Source of the DNA: Diphasiastrum complanatum
Lineage: Eukaryota; Streptophyta; Lycopodiopsida; Lycopodiales; Lycopodiaceae
Assembly: GCA_029204225.1 (NCBI GenBank)
Contig: CM055109.1
Span: forward strand, 26,912,178 to 26,976,177
DNA length: 64,000 bases
Direction: 5' to 3'
In this document: in pieces, positions 10,531-23,499 of the stretch
How the letters are laid out: every line of letters starts with the position of its first letter
How positions within the stretch are numbered: the stretch's first letter is position 1
Program-made: the position numbers and the translations under genes
The notes under the pieces: model-generated
Database searches by the model: none
The model's input: only the letters and a program-made list of their open reading frames with translations
What the model was told of the DNA's origin: nothing

Positions 10531-13019
10531 GGTAGCTTGCATGCATGTTGGCCAGGTGTTATCCCCTTCGGATTCCATGGGAGCCAAATAAAAACACACC
10601 CTTGAGGAACAACTTTCGACTAAGTCTGCCTCGAGGCAACGATTACAGAAATGAGTGCAATGTGGTGGTTTTAATTAATCATAACAATTGCTGTGAAATT
10701 TTGAAGAATAAGCTCTTCCTCGTACTCCATATCCCTATTTTCTTTATTTTATGAAAAGAGGTTTTTTTACGAGTCTTGATGCAGGCGGTTGGGAACTCAT
10801 ACTGGGACCAAAAGACAGTCCCATAGAATACAGGTTTTGAACTATATTCAATTTGGAAAACTATCGTGCTGGTGGCAGGGGCAAAGGTCTAAGGATGGTT
10901 GACAACATAAATGAGATATTGATGTGTATTGAGAGATATGTTGAGTATCAAAAGTCTACAAGATATCTTCTTGGATTCCAATAAAAAAAAACTTAGGAAG
11001 CCTTGGAGATTATATGCCATACTTCTAGGAGTCTAGGGAAAGTACTAGAACCCATCATGTTAGCGAGATGAGAATTTAACTTTTGAAAGAGCGATAAATA
11101 CTTGGTGATGTACAAGTAAAGATGGTGGGAGTTTATATCAAGCTTAGCCTCAATATGTGGCATGATAGCCTCAAATTTCTAGATCGAGAGCAGAACACAA
11201 GATCATCTAGTAAAATTGTCAATTCCATGGCTTACATTTCTAATTCTAGGAAATATTTCCATGTTATTAGGAATGCCAGTTGATCACTTGTAGTATTGAT
11301 ATCCCTTGATACAACTGTGAGGACATTGTGGAATGGAGAGTTGGCTATAAAAGTAGACAACAAAGTATATCATATTAGGCTTTCCATCTAATTATGAATG
11401 ATAAATAGTTGGACCCTCTTGATTTGTTCAATCCCTCTAGCTACAAATTACCATCAGAGCTCGTGACTTTCACAAGCATTTGAGAAGTGGTGAAAAATTG
11501 TCCCAATTAAGGCTTAGAAGTTTATGAACTTATTGATAAATTAGTACAGAGACAACTAGAGACCTCAACGAATAGATACACCAAGCTACAACTAGAGCTC
11601 CCAAATCCTCTTATTGATTATTCCCACAAAGACCTCACAACAATCATAGAAGATATAGGGAGGTATCCTTGAGTAAAATATGTTAATGAAGCAGCAAAAG
11701 AACTCCAAAGGTGGGTATCATTAATTATAATCATTGACGTGAGCCATTATTCCTTCACCACACATTAATATGAAGAAGAGAGACATAGTCCACAAAGTAC
11801 AATTACGATCAAAAGAGATTAATTCACTCTCTTTGAGATCATACTTTTGAAGACTTGCAAAATCTTCATTGACTAAAGAGTACAATTCAATTGGTGAAGC
11901 ATACTTTGGATCACTCAATTAACCCTACATGCTCAGAAGTGCTCCACCATTCTTGTAATAACATGATATCATAGAAAGAGTGGTGATGTTCTAACCTAGT
12001 AATTAGATGTTTTTCTTTTTTCCAAACTAGATCCATTGTCAAGAAAATCACATATATAAACACCATATAGCACCTTCATCATAAGGTTCTTGATATATCA
12101 CATTAGTAATGTATATTGAGCTCTTACACACATTTATTTGTTTGTTTGTTCCTTAGTTGATATAAGCTCATGAAATAAGAGTACTCTCAATGTTTTTTCT
12201 TCAACTATGTGTATTGAAAGGATATAGTTTTTATATATTGCTAACTTGCTACAATTCTTGAATAAAAACATAAATTTTAACATTTTTGATTGATCTTCTT
12301 ATACCCTATTTGAAAAAGCTCAAAGTCCTTCCAATAGAGCTCATGTGCTTCATACACAAGCAATCGATAAAAGACATTAGATGCTAAGAATTTTGTCTTC
12401 AATAGATTGACTAAGACAAAGCGAAACAATTCATGAAGACTAGCCATTCTATTTTGTTTTCCTTTATAGTGGCTAATCAAAATTAATCAAAATGTCTATG
12501 TGTACCACTACAAAGTAGAAAAAAAAGTGCATATTCTCAAATTTCCTCATTGCGCTATGAAACTATACAAGCTATTGATATAAGAACTTAGATGCTTGAA
12601 AGCAAAAGTGAAATTGAAATCAAAATTGAAAACAAAGGCGAAATCAAAAGCAAAAGCGGAAAACAAAAATCAACATCATAAGTGAAAGTGAAAAAGCAAA
12701 AATTGTGGAGAGAGATCCATAGTTTCATAATTATGAATTATTTGAAAGTAAATTGCAACTTTTCATGGGCTTTTAACCAAAAATATGAACATAACAACTA
12801 ACCACTATAGTTTCATCTTACTAATTTAATCATATTTTTTTTGAAAATTCAATGATTCTATAAAGTATTGATGTTTTTAGATGTTTGTCAAGGTTTCAAA
12901 AAGAAAGTGTCTACTAACTATAAATATAACAATTTTTTTGGTACTTTTTAGAAATTATATATATCAAGTTCAATTGATAAAACTAAATATCTAAAAAATG
13001 ATATACCCCCCAGGGATCT
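10531..13019. other. AT-rich intergenic DNA, no assigned gene
   Basis: Contains scattered ORFs of 65-70 codons on both strands with no recognisable domain, and an A-rich degenerate stretch with AAAGCAAAAG-like units at about 12596-12700. Nothing further supported. Confidence 0.4.
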
Positions 13020-13950
13020 ATGATATATGTATCTAAGGAAGCAGATGGCGGACGCGAACGCACGTCCGGTGGTTTTTTTTTTTTTTTAAAAATTTAGACT
13101 TAAAAAAATTAAAAAAAAATATGTAGCCAGGGGTGCGTCCGGAGGTCCGAACGCGTCCGTTTTTTTTTAAAATTTTTTTTTAGAGTTATTTAGTTTTTTT
13201 TTTAAAAAAATGGAATCGTCCGACCCCGCGTCCGGGGGTCGGACACGTTCGGGTCCGGATGTCCGGACGTCGGACGCGGGGATTCTGGCGCGGACCCTCA
13301 TGTTTGATATTATTATTATTATGTATATATATGTATGTATGTGTGTGTATACATATTACACACACATATACATGTATGTGTATATATATCATAGGTCCCA
13401 CAGTACTGGTGGGTACCGCGGATCCCAGTACCGCTGGACCATACTGGTACCGCGGTACCATATCGGTCCCACGGTACCAAAAAAAAAATAGTAATAATTT
13501 TTTTTTTGCGAAAAAAACATGGGAAAAAAAATTAAAAATTTAAAATTTCTATTTTATATTATTATGGTACCTGGCATTGTGAGTGCTTATTTATCCCCAC
13601 AGCCTGATCGGCCATGTGGATCTCCATCATCCCTCCATGTGCCTCTATACCTACCCCCATGTGTTGCTCTCCCATTGGCCCCATGGTCTGCTCACCCACA
13701 ATGCCCATGTGTTGTTGCACTTGTCCCCTGCACCATGTACTCTACCCTCTTTTTTACACCCAGAACCCTTTTTTTTTTTTTTTTTTTTTTTTTTTCCATT
13801 TTTTTAAACCTATTTTGGTATGTAAAAGGCAATAATTAAATACTAAAAATATATATTAAAAAATGGTACCGCCTTGGTACCGCGGATCCCAGGGCGGTAC
13901 TGTATTGGCGGTACAACTGTTATGGTACCGGCGATACGATCAAACAGTTT
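13020..13950. repeat. CpG-rich island with GGTACC palindromes and A/T homopolymers
   Basis: Alternates GC-rich CGTCCG/GTCCGG clusters (13050-13300) with long T and A runs. A perfect 14-bp palindrome GGTACCGCGGTACC is at 13446-13459. The 17-mer GGTACCGCGGATCCCAG occurs at 13412-13428 and 13876-13892, bracketing about 450 bp that include a T27-type run near 13770. ORFs read through it are low-complexity artefacts. It may be a non-autonomous DNA element, but no defined terminal inverted repeat and target duplication could be set. Confidence 0.55.
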
Positions 13951-13965
13951 GATCAATGGCCCGAC

Positions 13966-14313
13966 GTGGCCGAGGTCTGCTTCTTTGAAAGACGCCACGT
14001 GGATATAAGTGGAGTTTTATGTCATGGTGCGATGGACATCTCCTCACAGCATACCAGGGCTCAATTTGCTCGAAAACTATCAAAGGAGAAAAAATGGTGG
14101 GTGTTGTGTAGACTTTACGAAAAAGCCACCCCAGATCAGGTGATGAATGAGCACAAATCAAAGCTCGCAGAAAAGAGAAATGGGCAGGTAGACTATACTC
14201 CATGCAGAGACGATTTCTTGACCAAGCAAGACATTATGAATTTGTCTTCAAGGTTATCAATGGAGAGTTTCCAATTGCATGAAGATGATGATGATTACAT
14301 GAATTCTTTTTGA
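13966..14313 (+). CDS. Unrecognised 115-codon ORF, possible gene or transposase fragment
   Basis: An ORF with ordinary amino-acid composition in a region otherwise of low complexity. The second half, from about residue 50, is charged (HEHKSKLAEKRNG-like text, then DDFLTKQDIMNLSSRL) and ends in an acidic run EDDDDYMNSF. Part of it is reminiscent of the N-terminal region of FAR1/MULE-type proteins, but I cannot identify a diagnostic motif. It starts directly beside the palindrome-rich block, which could be the end of a DNA transposon. It could also be a chance ORF. Confidence 0.3.
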   Translation: MAEVCFFERRHVDISGVLCHGAMDISSQHTRAQFARKLSKEKKWWVLCRLYEKATPDQVMNEHKSKLAEKRNGQVDYTPCRDDFLTKQDIMNLSSRLSMESFQLHEDDDDYMNSF

Positions 14314-14633
14314 ATCATACAATTATAGCACATATCATGATCATGTCTTTTATTTTGGTTAATGTTTGATAGATTCATTAGATTTTATTTTTGCCTTTTG
14401 CTTTTCTCTTATACGCATCAATCATCTTGATTTGGCATCTTTCATTCATTTTTTTTAATATAATGCACTCTTTCTATTTTTTCTAGATGAAAAACAAACA
14501 TATGTAATTCTAATAGTTTCAAAATTGTTTGGAAGTGAGAAGATATCACTCCAACATATTGGAATAATGTTTTGAGTAGTTAACATATGCTAAAGCAGCC
14601 ACTATGTTTTATGCAATGGAATGAGTGAGGCAT

Positions 14634-14713
14634 ATGACATTGTGCCCAATAAACAATCATAGTCTCGGACCCTTCGGGCCTCGCCTATGACTCTTTACTG
14701 GGCATTATGTCAT
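14634..14713. repeat. Foldback (inverted repeat) of about 29-bp arms
   Basis: ATGACATTGTGCCC on the left arm is mirrored by GGGCATTATGTCAT on the right; about 24 of 29 arm positions pair, with a GC-rich centre CCCTTCGGG. Related pieces (CTATGACTC, GAGTCATAGG) recur at about 15050, 15380, 15585 and 15650. Confidence 0.7.
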
Positions 14714-14734
14714 TTGCCTGGTTCCTTCCATAAT

Positions 14735-15660
14735 ACTTAATGAGCCCATGTGGCTTTTTTGCCCATTTTTCAGGCTCCTTGAAAAGCAGAATGTGCAGAA
14801 ACTAAAAAGTAAGATGATTATGTTTTTGAGAGATGCATTTACAAGATGACGATTTTGTTTCATAATGGTCGTCAAAACTTGGGAGAGAGGGGGAAAGAGA
14901 CAACTCATACGTGGTCCCAACTATTTTGGAGAGAAAGGGTGGAGTGGATAATAGGTGGTCCCCACATATAGAGAGATTGAGTGTAACTTGTCGTTTTGGG
15001 TAACATCACTCATCCTATATGTAAGTAAATAAAATTTTAGTAACCTTTCTATGGAGTCAGCCTCACCATCTTTTTATGACAGAATTCCCCTCGGCCTCGC
15101 CAACTTTTATGGCAAGATTTTATTAGGCCATCTTTTATAAAAGGATAAGTCAATGTAAAGGTTACTAGAAAATCCATTTCCTCTTACGAAATGAGCCCAT
15201 ATGATTTTTCTGCCCAAAGTTCCAGACTCCTTGAAAAGTAGAATGTGTAGAACTAAAAAGTAAGATGATTCTATTTTTGAGAGACATATTTTGTTTTTAA
15301 GATTAGTTTCATAATGGTCTTTAGAAAAACTTATTACACTATGGAAGTAGTCGGGCCAATGACATTTCGCCTTGTATGGAGTCATAGGCTTGGCCCTGCT
15401 CGTCTTATTGGTTATAATGGTTCTTTCCAAAATCCATATTACGTAAAAGTAGTATGGGCAACACTGCGACACACCGTTTTTTTGTTTCCGACAATTTTGA
15501 TTATGTTATTCAAATGCAGATTCTGTTTCATAATGGTCATGTGAAAAAAGCTCAACTATTCATTATGCAATGAAGGGAGCTCGGTAAGGAATCATAGGCG
15601 AGGCTTGGTTGGGCTAATGGCATCCTGTATTACATTGTGCGAGGGCTAGGCTATGACTCC
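14735..15660. repeat. Degenerate direct-repeat field
   Basis: About 130 bp at 14738-14870 (TGAGCCCATGTGG ... TTTCATAATGGTCG) recurs at about 15190-15320, and its end recurs again near 15525-15540 (TTTCATAATGGTCATG). Unit spacing is about 330-450 bp. No coding content. Confidence 0.6.
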
Positions 15661-15707
15661 TTACTAGAGAGAATATCTTTTGCATGTGCTCCTTGCCATA
15701 ATACTAC

Positions 15708-16135
15708 AACGGGGTTGGCTCAGTTGGTTGGCTTGGCATCCAAAGTTTCTTTGGTCCCAGGTTCGAGCCTCCCCTTGGAAACCAAGAAGCATAATACATA
15801 AGAATAAACCAAGAAGCATTACATCTTTAAACCAAGAAGCATAATACATAAGAACTCATTTAAGCTTTAGCCTTTCCACTAGAATGTAGACAAGGGTGTT
15901 GGCTCAATTGGTTATCTTGACATCCAAAGTTTCTTTGGTCTCAAGTTCGAGCCTCTCCTTGGAAACCAAGAAGCACTAGAATGTAGAGAACCAACGGGGT
16001 TGGCTTAGTTGGTTAGCTTGACATCCAATGTTTCTTTGGTCTTAGGTTCGAGCCTCCCCTTGGAAACCAAGAAGCAGTATAATGTAGAAGTTTATCTTGT
16101 CCCAAGTTGGAGCCTCCCCTTGGAAACGAGGAAGG
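15708..16135 (+). repeat. Cluster of tRNA-derived SINE units in tandem (three full, one partial)
   Basis: Units at about 15708-15790, 15891-15974, 15992-16075 and a partial at 16089-16135. Each full unit has an A-box-like TTGGCTCAGTTGG and a B box GGTTCGAGCCT (or AGTTCGAGCCT) about 40 nt apart, as in internal pol III promoters. Between the boxes is CCAAAGTTTCTTTGG, a 6-bp stem with only a 3-nt loop; after the B box is CTTGGAAACCAAG, a second small hairpin, then AAGC. The collapsed anticodon arm and poor T-stem pairing argue against functional tRNA genes. Confidence 0.72.
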
Positions 16136-16159
16136 ACCAAAAGTAGAAAGGTGGATTCA

Positions 16160-16830
16160 TCATAAATAAGCTCATAAAACTTAAAAAACCCATTTTGATT
16201 AAAACCCAGATGATGAAAATCAGTCATGTTTATATATCTGCCATTCAAAACGTAGGCCCCAGAGATGGAGACCACGCAGCGATGAGGCAGGAACAGCAAG
16301 TGTTTCCAGGTACGATCCAGGCAGCGAGGGTCTCCACAAAGACTCCATTCAATCCATTGACTCCACAAAGCCTCCATTGACTCAAGAGTGAAGTAAGCTA
16401 CTAGTTACAAATGGGCAAGCTGATAATCCCACAGAAGCCAAATATAAGACCCACTATGATGCTCCTTGCAGTCACTACAAGCATAGCAAACGATCTTTGA
16501 CCAGGCTGGGAGCTTGAGTGTGGGCAATTTGAATCCTAGGTGCTAAAGACATTCTTAGTTTGCTGTGTTCACTGCAGCCAAACTCATCCTCTGGTTCAGT
16601 AAGTTTTGATTAACATGGAAAACGTCCATGTTGCCTCTTGAAATTTATGTTACTTGATAGTGTGATGCTGTATTTGATTTCTGAGTTTTATAGATTTAGT
16701 TTGCACTTCGTGCATTCTAATTGGCAACAATCTTCACAATTTTCAGGGAATCACAAATCCAAGGACAAGATGGCCCCAAACAAGACAGATGTAGAGATAC
16801 AATAGGGGAGGAAAAGTCTGAATTGTTATC
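16160..16830 (+). promoter_or_regulatory. Putative promoter and 5' UTR of the Tas-type AKR gene, with a 5'-UTR intron
   Basis: No coding matches. A good donor (GTAAGT at 16599) and a pyrimidine-backed acceptor (TTTTCAG ending 16746) suggest a 148-bp intron in the leader, so the exon with the start codon would begin at 16747. No clear TATA box is visible. The transcription start is not determined. Confidence 0.4.
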
Positions 16831-16882
16831 ATGCGATACTCGACACTTGCTCCAGGCATGCAAGTCTCAAAACTTTGTCTTG
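16831..16882 (+). CDS. Tas-type AKR exon 1
   Basis: Encodes [17 protein letters not shown] plus one base of Gly. Donor GTGAGT. The start is fixed by an in-frame stop TGA at 16819-16821 and by the usual family start M-x-Y-x-x-L. The longer ORF overlapping it in another frame is not the gene. Confidence 0.88.
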
Positions 16883-19800
16883 GTGAGTGAACTGATGGTG
16901 GTGCCTATTTTTTTGGATACAAAGAGGATCATTGCAACATTTGGTACAAGCCATTGATGATGGACATTTACTTTGTGGATGGCCTCCATAAATTTTGCTT
17001 TTCTTAGTTACTATCCTAGGCTAAACATAAATTTTTTTTACTGTATTAACAGACATCCCAAGTTGTGGCCAATTGGTTTGTGCTAAGAATTTCTATTTTA
17101 GTGGTGCACTTTGCTCATGAGCTCGGTTTGCTATTGTTTGAGCAAGCTAAAGTGGTGTGTGTAGTTCGTCTTATGTATTTGTGAGAAAACATGGACCTCA
17201 TTTGATTGGCTTTGCTCTTTAGTGCTAGCCTCTATCTTGGCTGAGTTTGTCCTTCACATTCTATGAAGTGATATAAACTTAGCATGTTGATCTTTGTATA
17301 ATGTACAAATGACCAATGTGGACATGCCTTTCTACATGTGGCCTACGCCTACCCTTGGGCACTATTGATGTGAGAATGGATGTTGTAACATCTGTTTCAC
17401 AACCTATGTATGATGGTTTGATGCTCTATGTATTGACTCCATAGTGTTGAAGGTCGCAAGTCTCACTTTTTTATGTTCAAGTACTAACCTGGACTTGAAC
17501 ATTGACATACTCTTATGTCTTGTTAGACGCCATAGATTTCCTATTTGAGATCTTGGTCCAAGTTGCGATCGATTGGTTTTTTTAAACTATTCATCGTCAA
17601 TGGTGCCATCAACCACATTCTCTAGGTTTGTTTTCATTTTGACCAAGCTAAAGTGGCACTAAATGATTTTTCTTGTGCTTTTGTAAGGAGATAGGGACTT
17701 AATGTGATGGGCATTGCTCTTTAGTGTTCGCCTTTGTCATAGCCCTTGAGAGCAGTGATAAAAACTTTGCATATTGGTCATTATTTAAATGTACAAAAGC
17801 TATTGCGAGCGTATCTTTGTGCATCTACTTGTGTGCTAAAGATGTGAGAGTAGACTGTATGGGTGTCGTAGCATTTGGTGTAGGCTATCTATGGAGTTGA
17901 TGGTCTAATACTTTGTGGGTGGAATTTGGAGAGCTGTCGGTGATATGTCTTAATATTTGTTGTATTAAGTTTATATCCTAGACTTCACAAAGATATGTAC
18001 TTTCTATACGTGTTCATGAGACATAGTATGCTCTTATATGTTACTCATACAAGAATGATTTTTTGCATTATGTACCACTCTGGCACAAAAGGATAATAAT
18101 ATTTGTTATTCTTTCTTCGGTTTCCTATAAGGATAAAAAGTTGGAGCTGAGATTTTAAAAAAGCTTCAAGGGTTATAAGTGGATGGAGGAATGACATTGC
18201 TAGGAAGGAAAATATAAGAATAGGAATAGCCCAAAATTCCTCATAAACTTAAAACTTTTCAGAGATATATGTCTTACAAAAAAGCTTCCTAAGGACATTG
18301 AAAAGAAAGCTAAAAAATATAATATACTTGAGAATGCGTAAATTTGGGGTAGAAGGGTTAGTCGAAAGGTCTTCGAGTGCACATATATTTGAAGAAAAAA
18401 CAGACCATTCAGATTGGGCTATAGGTAAACTAGTGGGAAGATATTGTAGACGATGATTGGATTAAGAACATTATGTAGTCCAAATTTGGAAATTTGTGCA
18501 ATTGTTTTTTCTTTTGTAATGAAATATGGAAAAAAAAGGAGATAGAAGTTGTGGCTTTGAAGGAGTGTCTTGTTTCATTTGAAACTCTTTGAAGGAATCA
18601 ATTAAACTTGCCAAGAATCAATACATCTAGATGAAAATCATAGTGGAAAAGAAGGTAATTTTTTAATGCATTTGCTATGTTGCTCCTCAAAAGTCCGTAG
18701 TTGGGGATGCATAGTGCTTGATTCTAGATTAAAAATCAGCCTTGATTTGTAACCAACAAGACATTTTGGGAAATGTGGCAAAAAGACTATAAAGGTTTCT
18801 AGAAAAAATTATTGGGCCAGCCAAAAGCACATACAAATAACATGCAATTGGCAACTTGGTTCTCTTACGCCCAAAAGCTATATGAAGTAGAGGGCATCAT
18901 GGATACGATAGCAATCAGCCGACTATGTATGAGATTTATTACCAATGAAGAGGTGGAATTTGGGATACAAACTCTTCTAATGGCAAAACCAACATGGAGA
19001 AAGAGGTCCTTATTCCTTTTATCACTGATTTGTTCAATTAAGCTTTGGTTGATGGCTTTTTTGAGGTGTTGGCACATTGTAATTTCCCTGGAAGGATCCT
19101 TTCAATCATAGAATAATTATGATTTGACATTTATCAAGAAACATATTGGAGAAGAAACTTAGTGGGCGGCTGGAAATTAATGGACTATGTGCAAAAGAGC
19201 AAGCTGGTGTTTTGCAGAATGCATTCCACCATTGATCACTTGGTCACTTTATGCTCTATTATTGAGGTTTCTACGGACATAAGATATTCAATGGGGCAAC
19301 CTCCCAAAAAAGTGATACTGGTGAACTTTTTAGTCACATCTGTGTGAAGCAACGTTGCCCTCTTTCTCCTATACTATTTGGTATTTACATTGATAAACTC
19401 AAAGATTGCCTTCAAGAGGAGGGGGTTGAGGGGCTTAACTCCTTCACTTTGGTATTAAGTTCTTACTATATGTAGATGATGTGGTGATTTTGGAAAAAAT
19501 TTCATGGAGTCTGCCACAACACCTTGATGCTCTTAGAACTTTTTCTAGATCCATGGATGGGTCTATCAGTGCATTTGGCCATAACCAAGGTCATGGTTTT
19601 CCAATAAAACAGAGTAACTGATCCTCTTTTACTCTATGATGGGGCTGAAATTGGCATAGCACAATTGTGATCACTCAAACACTTCAAAAAGCCTTCAAAA
19701 GTCTTTTCAATGAGTCCTCTCTCTCCATAAATATTTTTTTTAATCAAGATAATCTTAGCATGCTTGGTAGCTTTGTTGCTATGGCTTATGATAGACTCGA

Positions 19801-22800
19801 AAATCTGCTAGAATCTTCTATCTAGACATGGTTCTTACAATTATTTTCAAGTTATTATCGTATTTGTGTCATTGGCATTGTACTTGCTATTTGATCCCAA
19901 AGGCCTTTTGGTCCTCTGTGGATGTTAATTAAAGTAATCTATTTCAATCTCTCTTTGTCTCTGTCTCTCTGTCTCTCTCAAGCGATATTGTAGAGTGATA
20001 TTCTTTTGTCATTAAGTGACTCATTTTGATGACCCAAATGTGTAAGTTCTCAAACACTTTTATAGGGATAATCTTTGGAATCTTTCCTAAGCATCTTTTT
20101 AGTTGATTTGAACCTTTTGTCAAGATCTAATGTCACCTTCTGTTTAGGGATTTTCCATAAAGGCTACAAGCATGTAAAGTCCGACCCTTGTCATACAAGA
20201 CACTTATTTGGATAGTATAGTGGTTTTGTAGGAACAATGACATTTGGGGAACAAAATTCTTATGAGGAAGCTTGCAGGTTGCTCAACATGGCTCGTGATG
20301 CTGGCATCAACTTTTTTGATAGCGCAGAAATGTAATCTTTGAAGCATCTCTTATTTTTCGCTTATGCTTTTGATTAAATGATGAGCAATTGTAGATGTAA
20401 ATAATGTGAACTATATATTGTGGGATGTTTTTAATGATGGTCTTCTACCTTCTTTCAAAAGCCATTGCGAGTGAGTGAAATTACTATATCTGAATGTGTA
20501 GTGCCTCTACTAAAATAAGAACGAGCCGGATCTTACTTAGTGTTGAACTTCTCTTTCCCTAGTGTTCCATCGTTGCTCCAACCCTAGTCCATCAAGAAAC
20601 TATTATGATCCTGGCTAGCGATTCTTCTCCCAGCCATAAGCTGCATTCTTGAGCATCTCTTTCCATCACCTTAGACATGATCCTATGTGATTCATAGATG
20701 ATCTCTTCTTGTAGATTTTGAAGATCCTGCTTCAAAGCACCAAAAGGATAGACTATGGAGCAAAAACCACCCAACCAGCTAGAAGCTAAAGATTAAACCC
20801 ACCTGTGATAGCTTCACCCTTGAGCCATGGTGAATGACTGTAGGTGAGGATAGGATTTTGGTAACCACAAACTAGAATATGGAAGTGTAATAGGGCATGT
20901 TTGTATAGGTACTTATAGCCTCTCGATGCCTGAGAATATTCCATCCAAACCCTAATACACTGCTAATTCAACGGAAGTTACTATTGATGCTCAACATGAC
21001 ATAGTCATCAAACACCAGTGACCATGCACTGCTCCACATGTCAATATTCGAGTGCCTGGGCCCTCTCAAGATTGTTAATTACATAACTCGCCTTGATTGG
21101 AATATCAAGGCATAACTAATAAACTTGAACACTAGAGTGCTGAATATCCACATCAAGGATTATTTAGATCCTCAATACTAGATGTGGACGTAACAACTAC
21201 GAAGAGAGTGAAGGGAAGAGGCCCAATTAATCTCTACCACAAAGCTGTCCACACATAACTATCAAAGAAGTGTCAGGAAATTGATACCCATGCTGCACCA
21301 CTCTTGACAATGTCACCGAAGGAGCCGTGTCCACCTTCTGCACCGTAGAAACATTCATCAAATGAAGAACATCAAGATTAGCTTGTCGTTGGGTCTCATG
21401 TACTTCCTTTGGCTGCTGTTGCTACTCTACTTGAAGGTTATAGGTGGTTCTCATTTGATTACGTGAACATTCCTTCCACGGTCCCAAGCATTCAAAGCAT
21501 AAGTTCTCTTTTTGCCCACTCTTGGTTCTGTGGCGACAACATAGAGCGTTGACCCCCTTGGGCATTAGGCTGCCCGTACAACCCTTTTCCTTTTGGAGCA
21601 CCAGCTTTTTTACCCTTTTGGCCACCTGGAGCTGGCCCTTGTCCTTGCCCTTGCCATTGGCCTTTGAAATTCTTGAATCTGCACTACCCTAAGGCATTTT
21701 GCCCCCTTTAGCTTGGCCACCAGAGGTTCCCACAACTGCTTCATAGGACTTCTTCCCATCTTCATAATAAATTGCCATCTGAATGGCATTCTGGACAATA
21801 TGTGTTTGCTCCTTTCGCACAAAAGGCCGTAAACTCTCCTTAAGTCCTTCAATAAAATGGAACACCTGTAAAAACATAGGTACTTCCTCAGGGAGTCTTT
21901 CCTCCATGTTACGAGACCGTAACTGTACCAAACCCAATAGCTCTTCTAGGTGCAACTAACCGCAGTAAGGCAAAGGACAATGTGGTCTACTTATTGTGTT
22001 TCTCCACTATAAGCATAGAATTCTTGCTACACGAAGTAAGCTTTTATGAAGCTACATTTTGACAATAATTTGAGTTTTACGGCCCCATCTGTTGAAATCA
22101 TTAATCAACTAGAACTAACAAATTTGTGAAAGTTGAATAATCCTCATGTTTCTCCACTATTAAGTGTACAATTTGTACTTTACAAAGTAAGCTTTTTTAC
22201 CTAGGGTAGTAACAAGCTTTTCTTTGTTGCCCATAGTCTTTCAAAATCGTTAGAAGTTTATAAATGTTAGGATCCATTATCATATATATGCTTAAGTAAG
22301 TGCTTCATTGATTTGATGCAATCTACTTGATGGATTTTTTTGAAATTGGTAGGTACCCTGTTCCACAACGTGCAGACACTCAAGGACTATCCGAGACCTA
22401 CGTGGGATGTTGGCTCAAAAAGTCAAAGGTTCCCAGGGATCGTGTAGTGTTAGCAACAAAGGTGTGGGATATGCTTCCTAAAATCTTTGTAGTATTACCT
22501 AATCAAATCTGACCAGTTGAATCTATATTCTATTAGCAGAGCAAGAGCAATGTCATAATGAGTTACATGAGCATATTACGTTTAACTAGAAACTTTTATG
22601 TTATGTTGGCTGTTCCAATACATCAAAGCATTTAGATTTTCACTCCATCAGGGGTCTAAATGTCAAGTCTCTGGATTGCACTTGTACTTGATTTCCCTAA
22701 GCCACTCTAGCTCAGCCTTGATTATAGTTGTGTTGTGTGCACTTAATTTTCTTTAGTCCAGCTAGCTCAGTTATGAAAAAGAATTTCAAAGCTGATTCTT

Positions 22801-23408
22801 CATTTTGCATTTGTTTACGACACAAATTTTATTTGACATCCCTATTGATTGCCATTTGCTTTTGATTGGTCCTGCCAAAGTGTATGGCAATATAGTATTT
22901 GCTTTTGACGACGTGCATAAGCATCCTACCGCTCATGAAGGATATCGCTTGCCATAATTGAAACTTTTCATTTTTCTTGATTCCCAAAGTTGGGATTGCA
23001 TTATCATTATTTTAAAGTTCCTTGATTGGGCATTCTTTTCATGTCTTTAGAAGCTTGTTTGAAAATAGAAAACATGTAGCTATTGTTTGCTGATATGCAA
23101 AAGTTACCCAAAATATCCCCATAAGCTTTATAAATGTGTGGTGGTCAATGTGGTATAGTGGTTAAAAGCTTTTTTCTTCACCTTGAGTATAATCTAAGTC
23201 CATTGGTGCTCATAGGAAAGGACATACAAGAAAAATACTAGTTGCATATTGAAAGCTTATTATGCAGAATGATCTCATGTGCATCCATGAGTTATGATCA
23301 AAATCACAAAGAACAAACTGAGAAAAATTTACTATGTTCTATATTGGAAACTTATCATGCAGAACGTCACATATGCATCCATGAGTTATGACCAATAATA
23401 TCACATAG

Positions 23409-23499
<91 letters not shown>

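Noticed and set aside
13186-13839. Several overlapping ORFs of 70-106 codons
   Set aside because: Driven by homopolymers and TATG repeats; overlap on both strands with no domain.
15711-15780. Functional tRNA gene
   Set aside because: A and B boxes are present but the anticodon loop has 3 nt and the T stem does not pair.
16721-16957. 78-codon ORF taken as a gene
   Set aside because: The real coding exon (16831-16882) is in a different frame; this ORF runs past the splice donor and has no family match.
22327-22512. AKR exon 3 extended through the donor to a stop at 22510
   Set aside because: Residues after ATK do not match the family, while joining at 22461 to exon 4 restores it.
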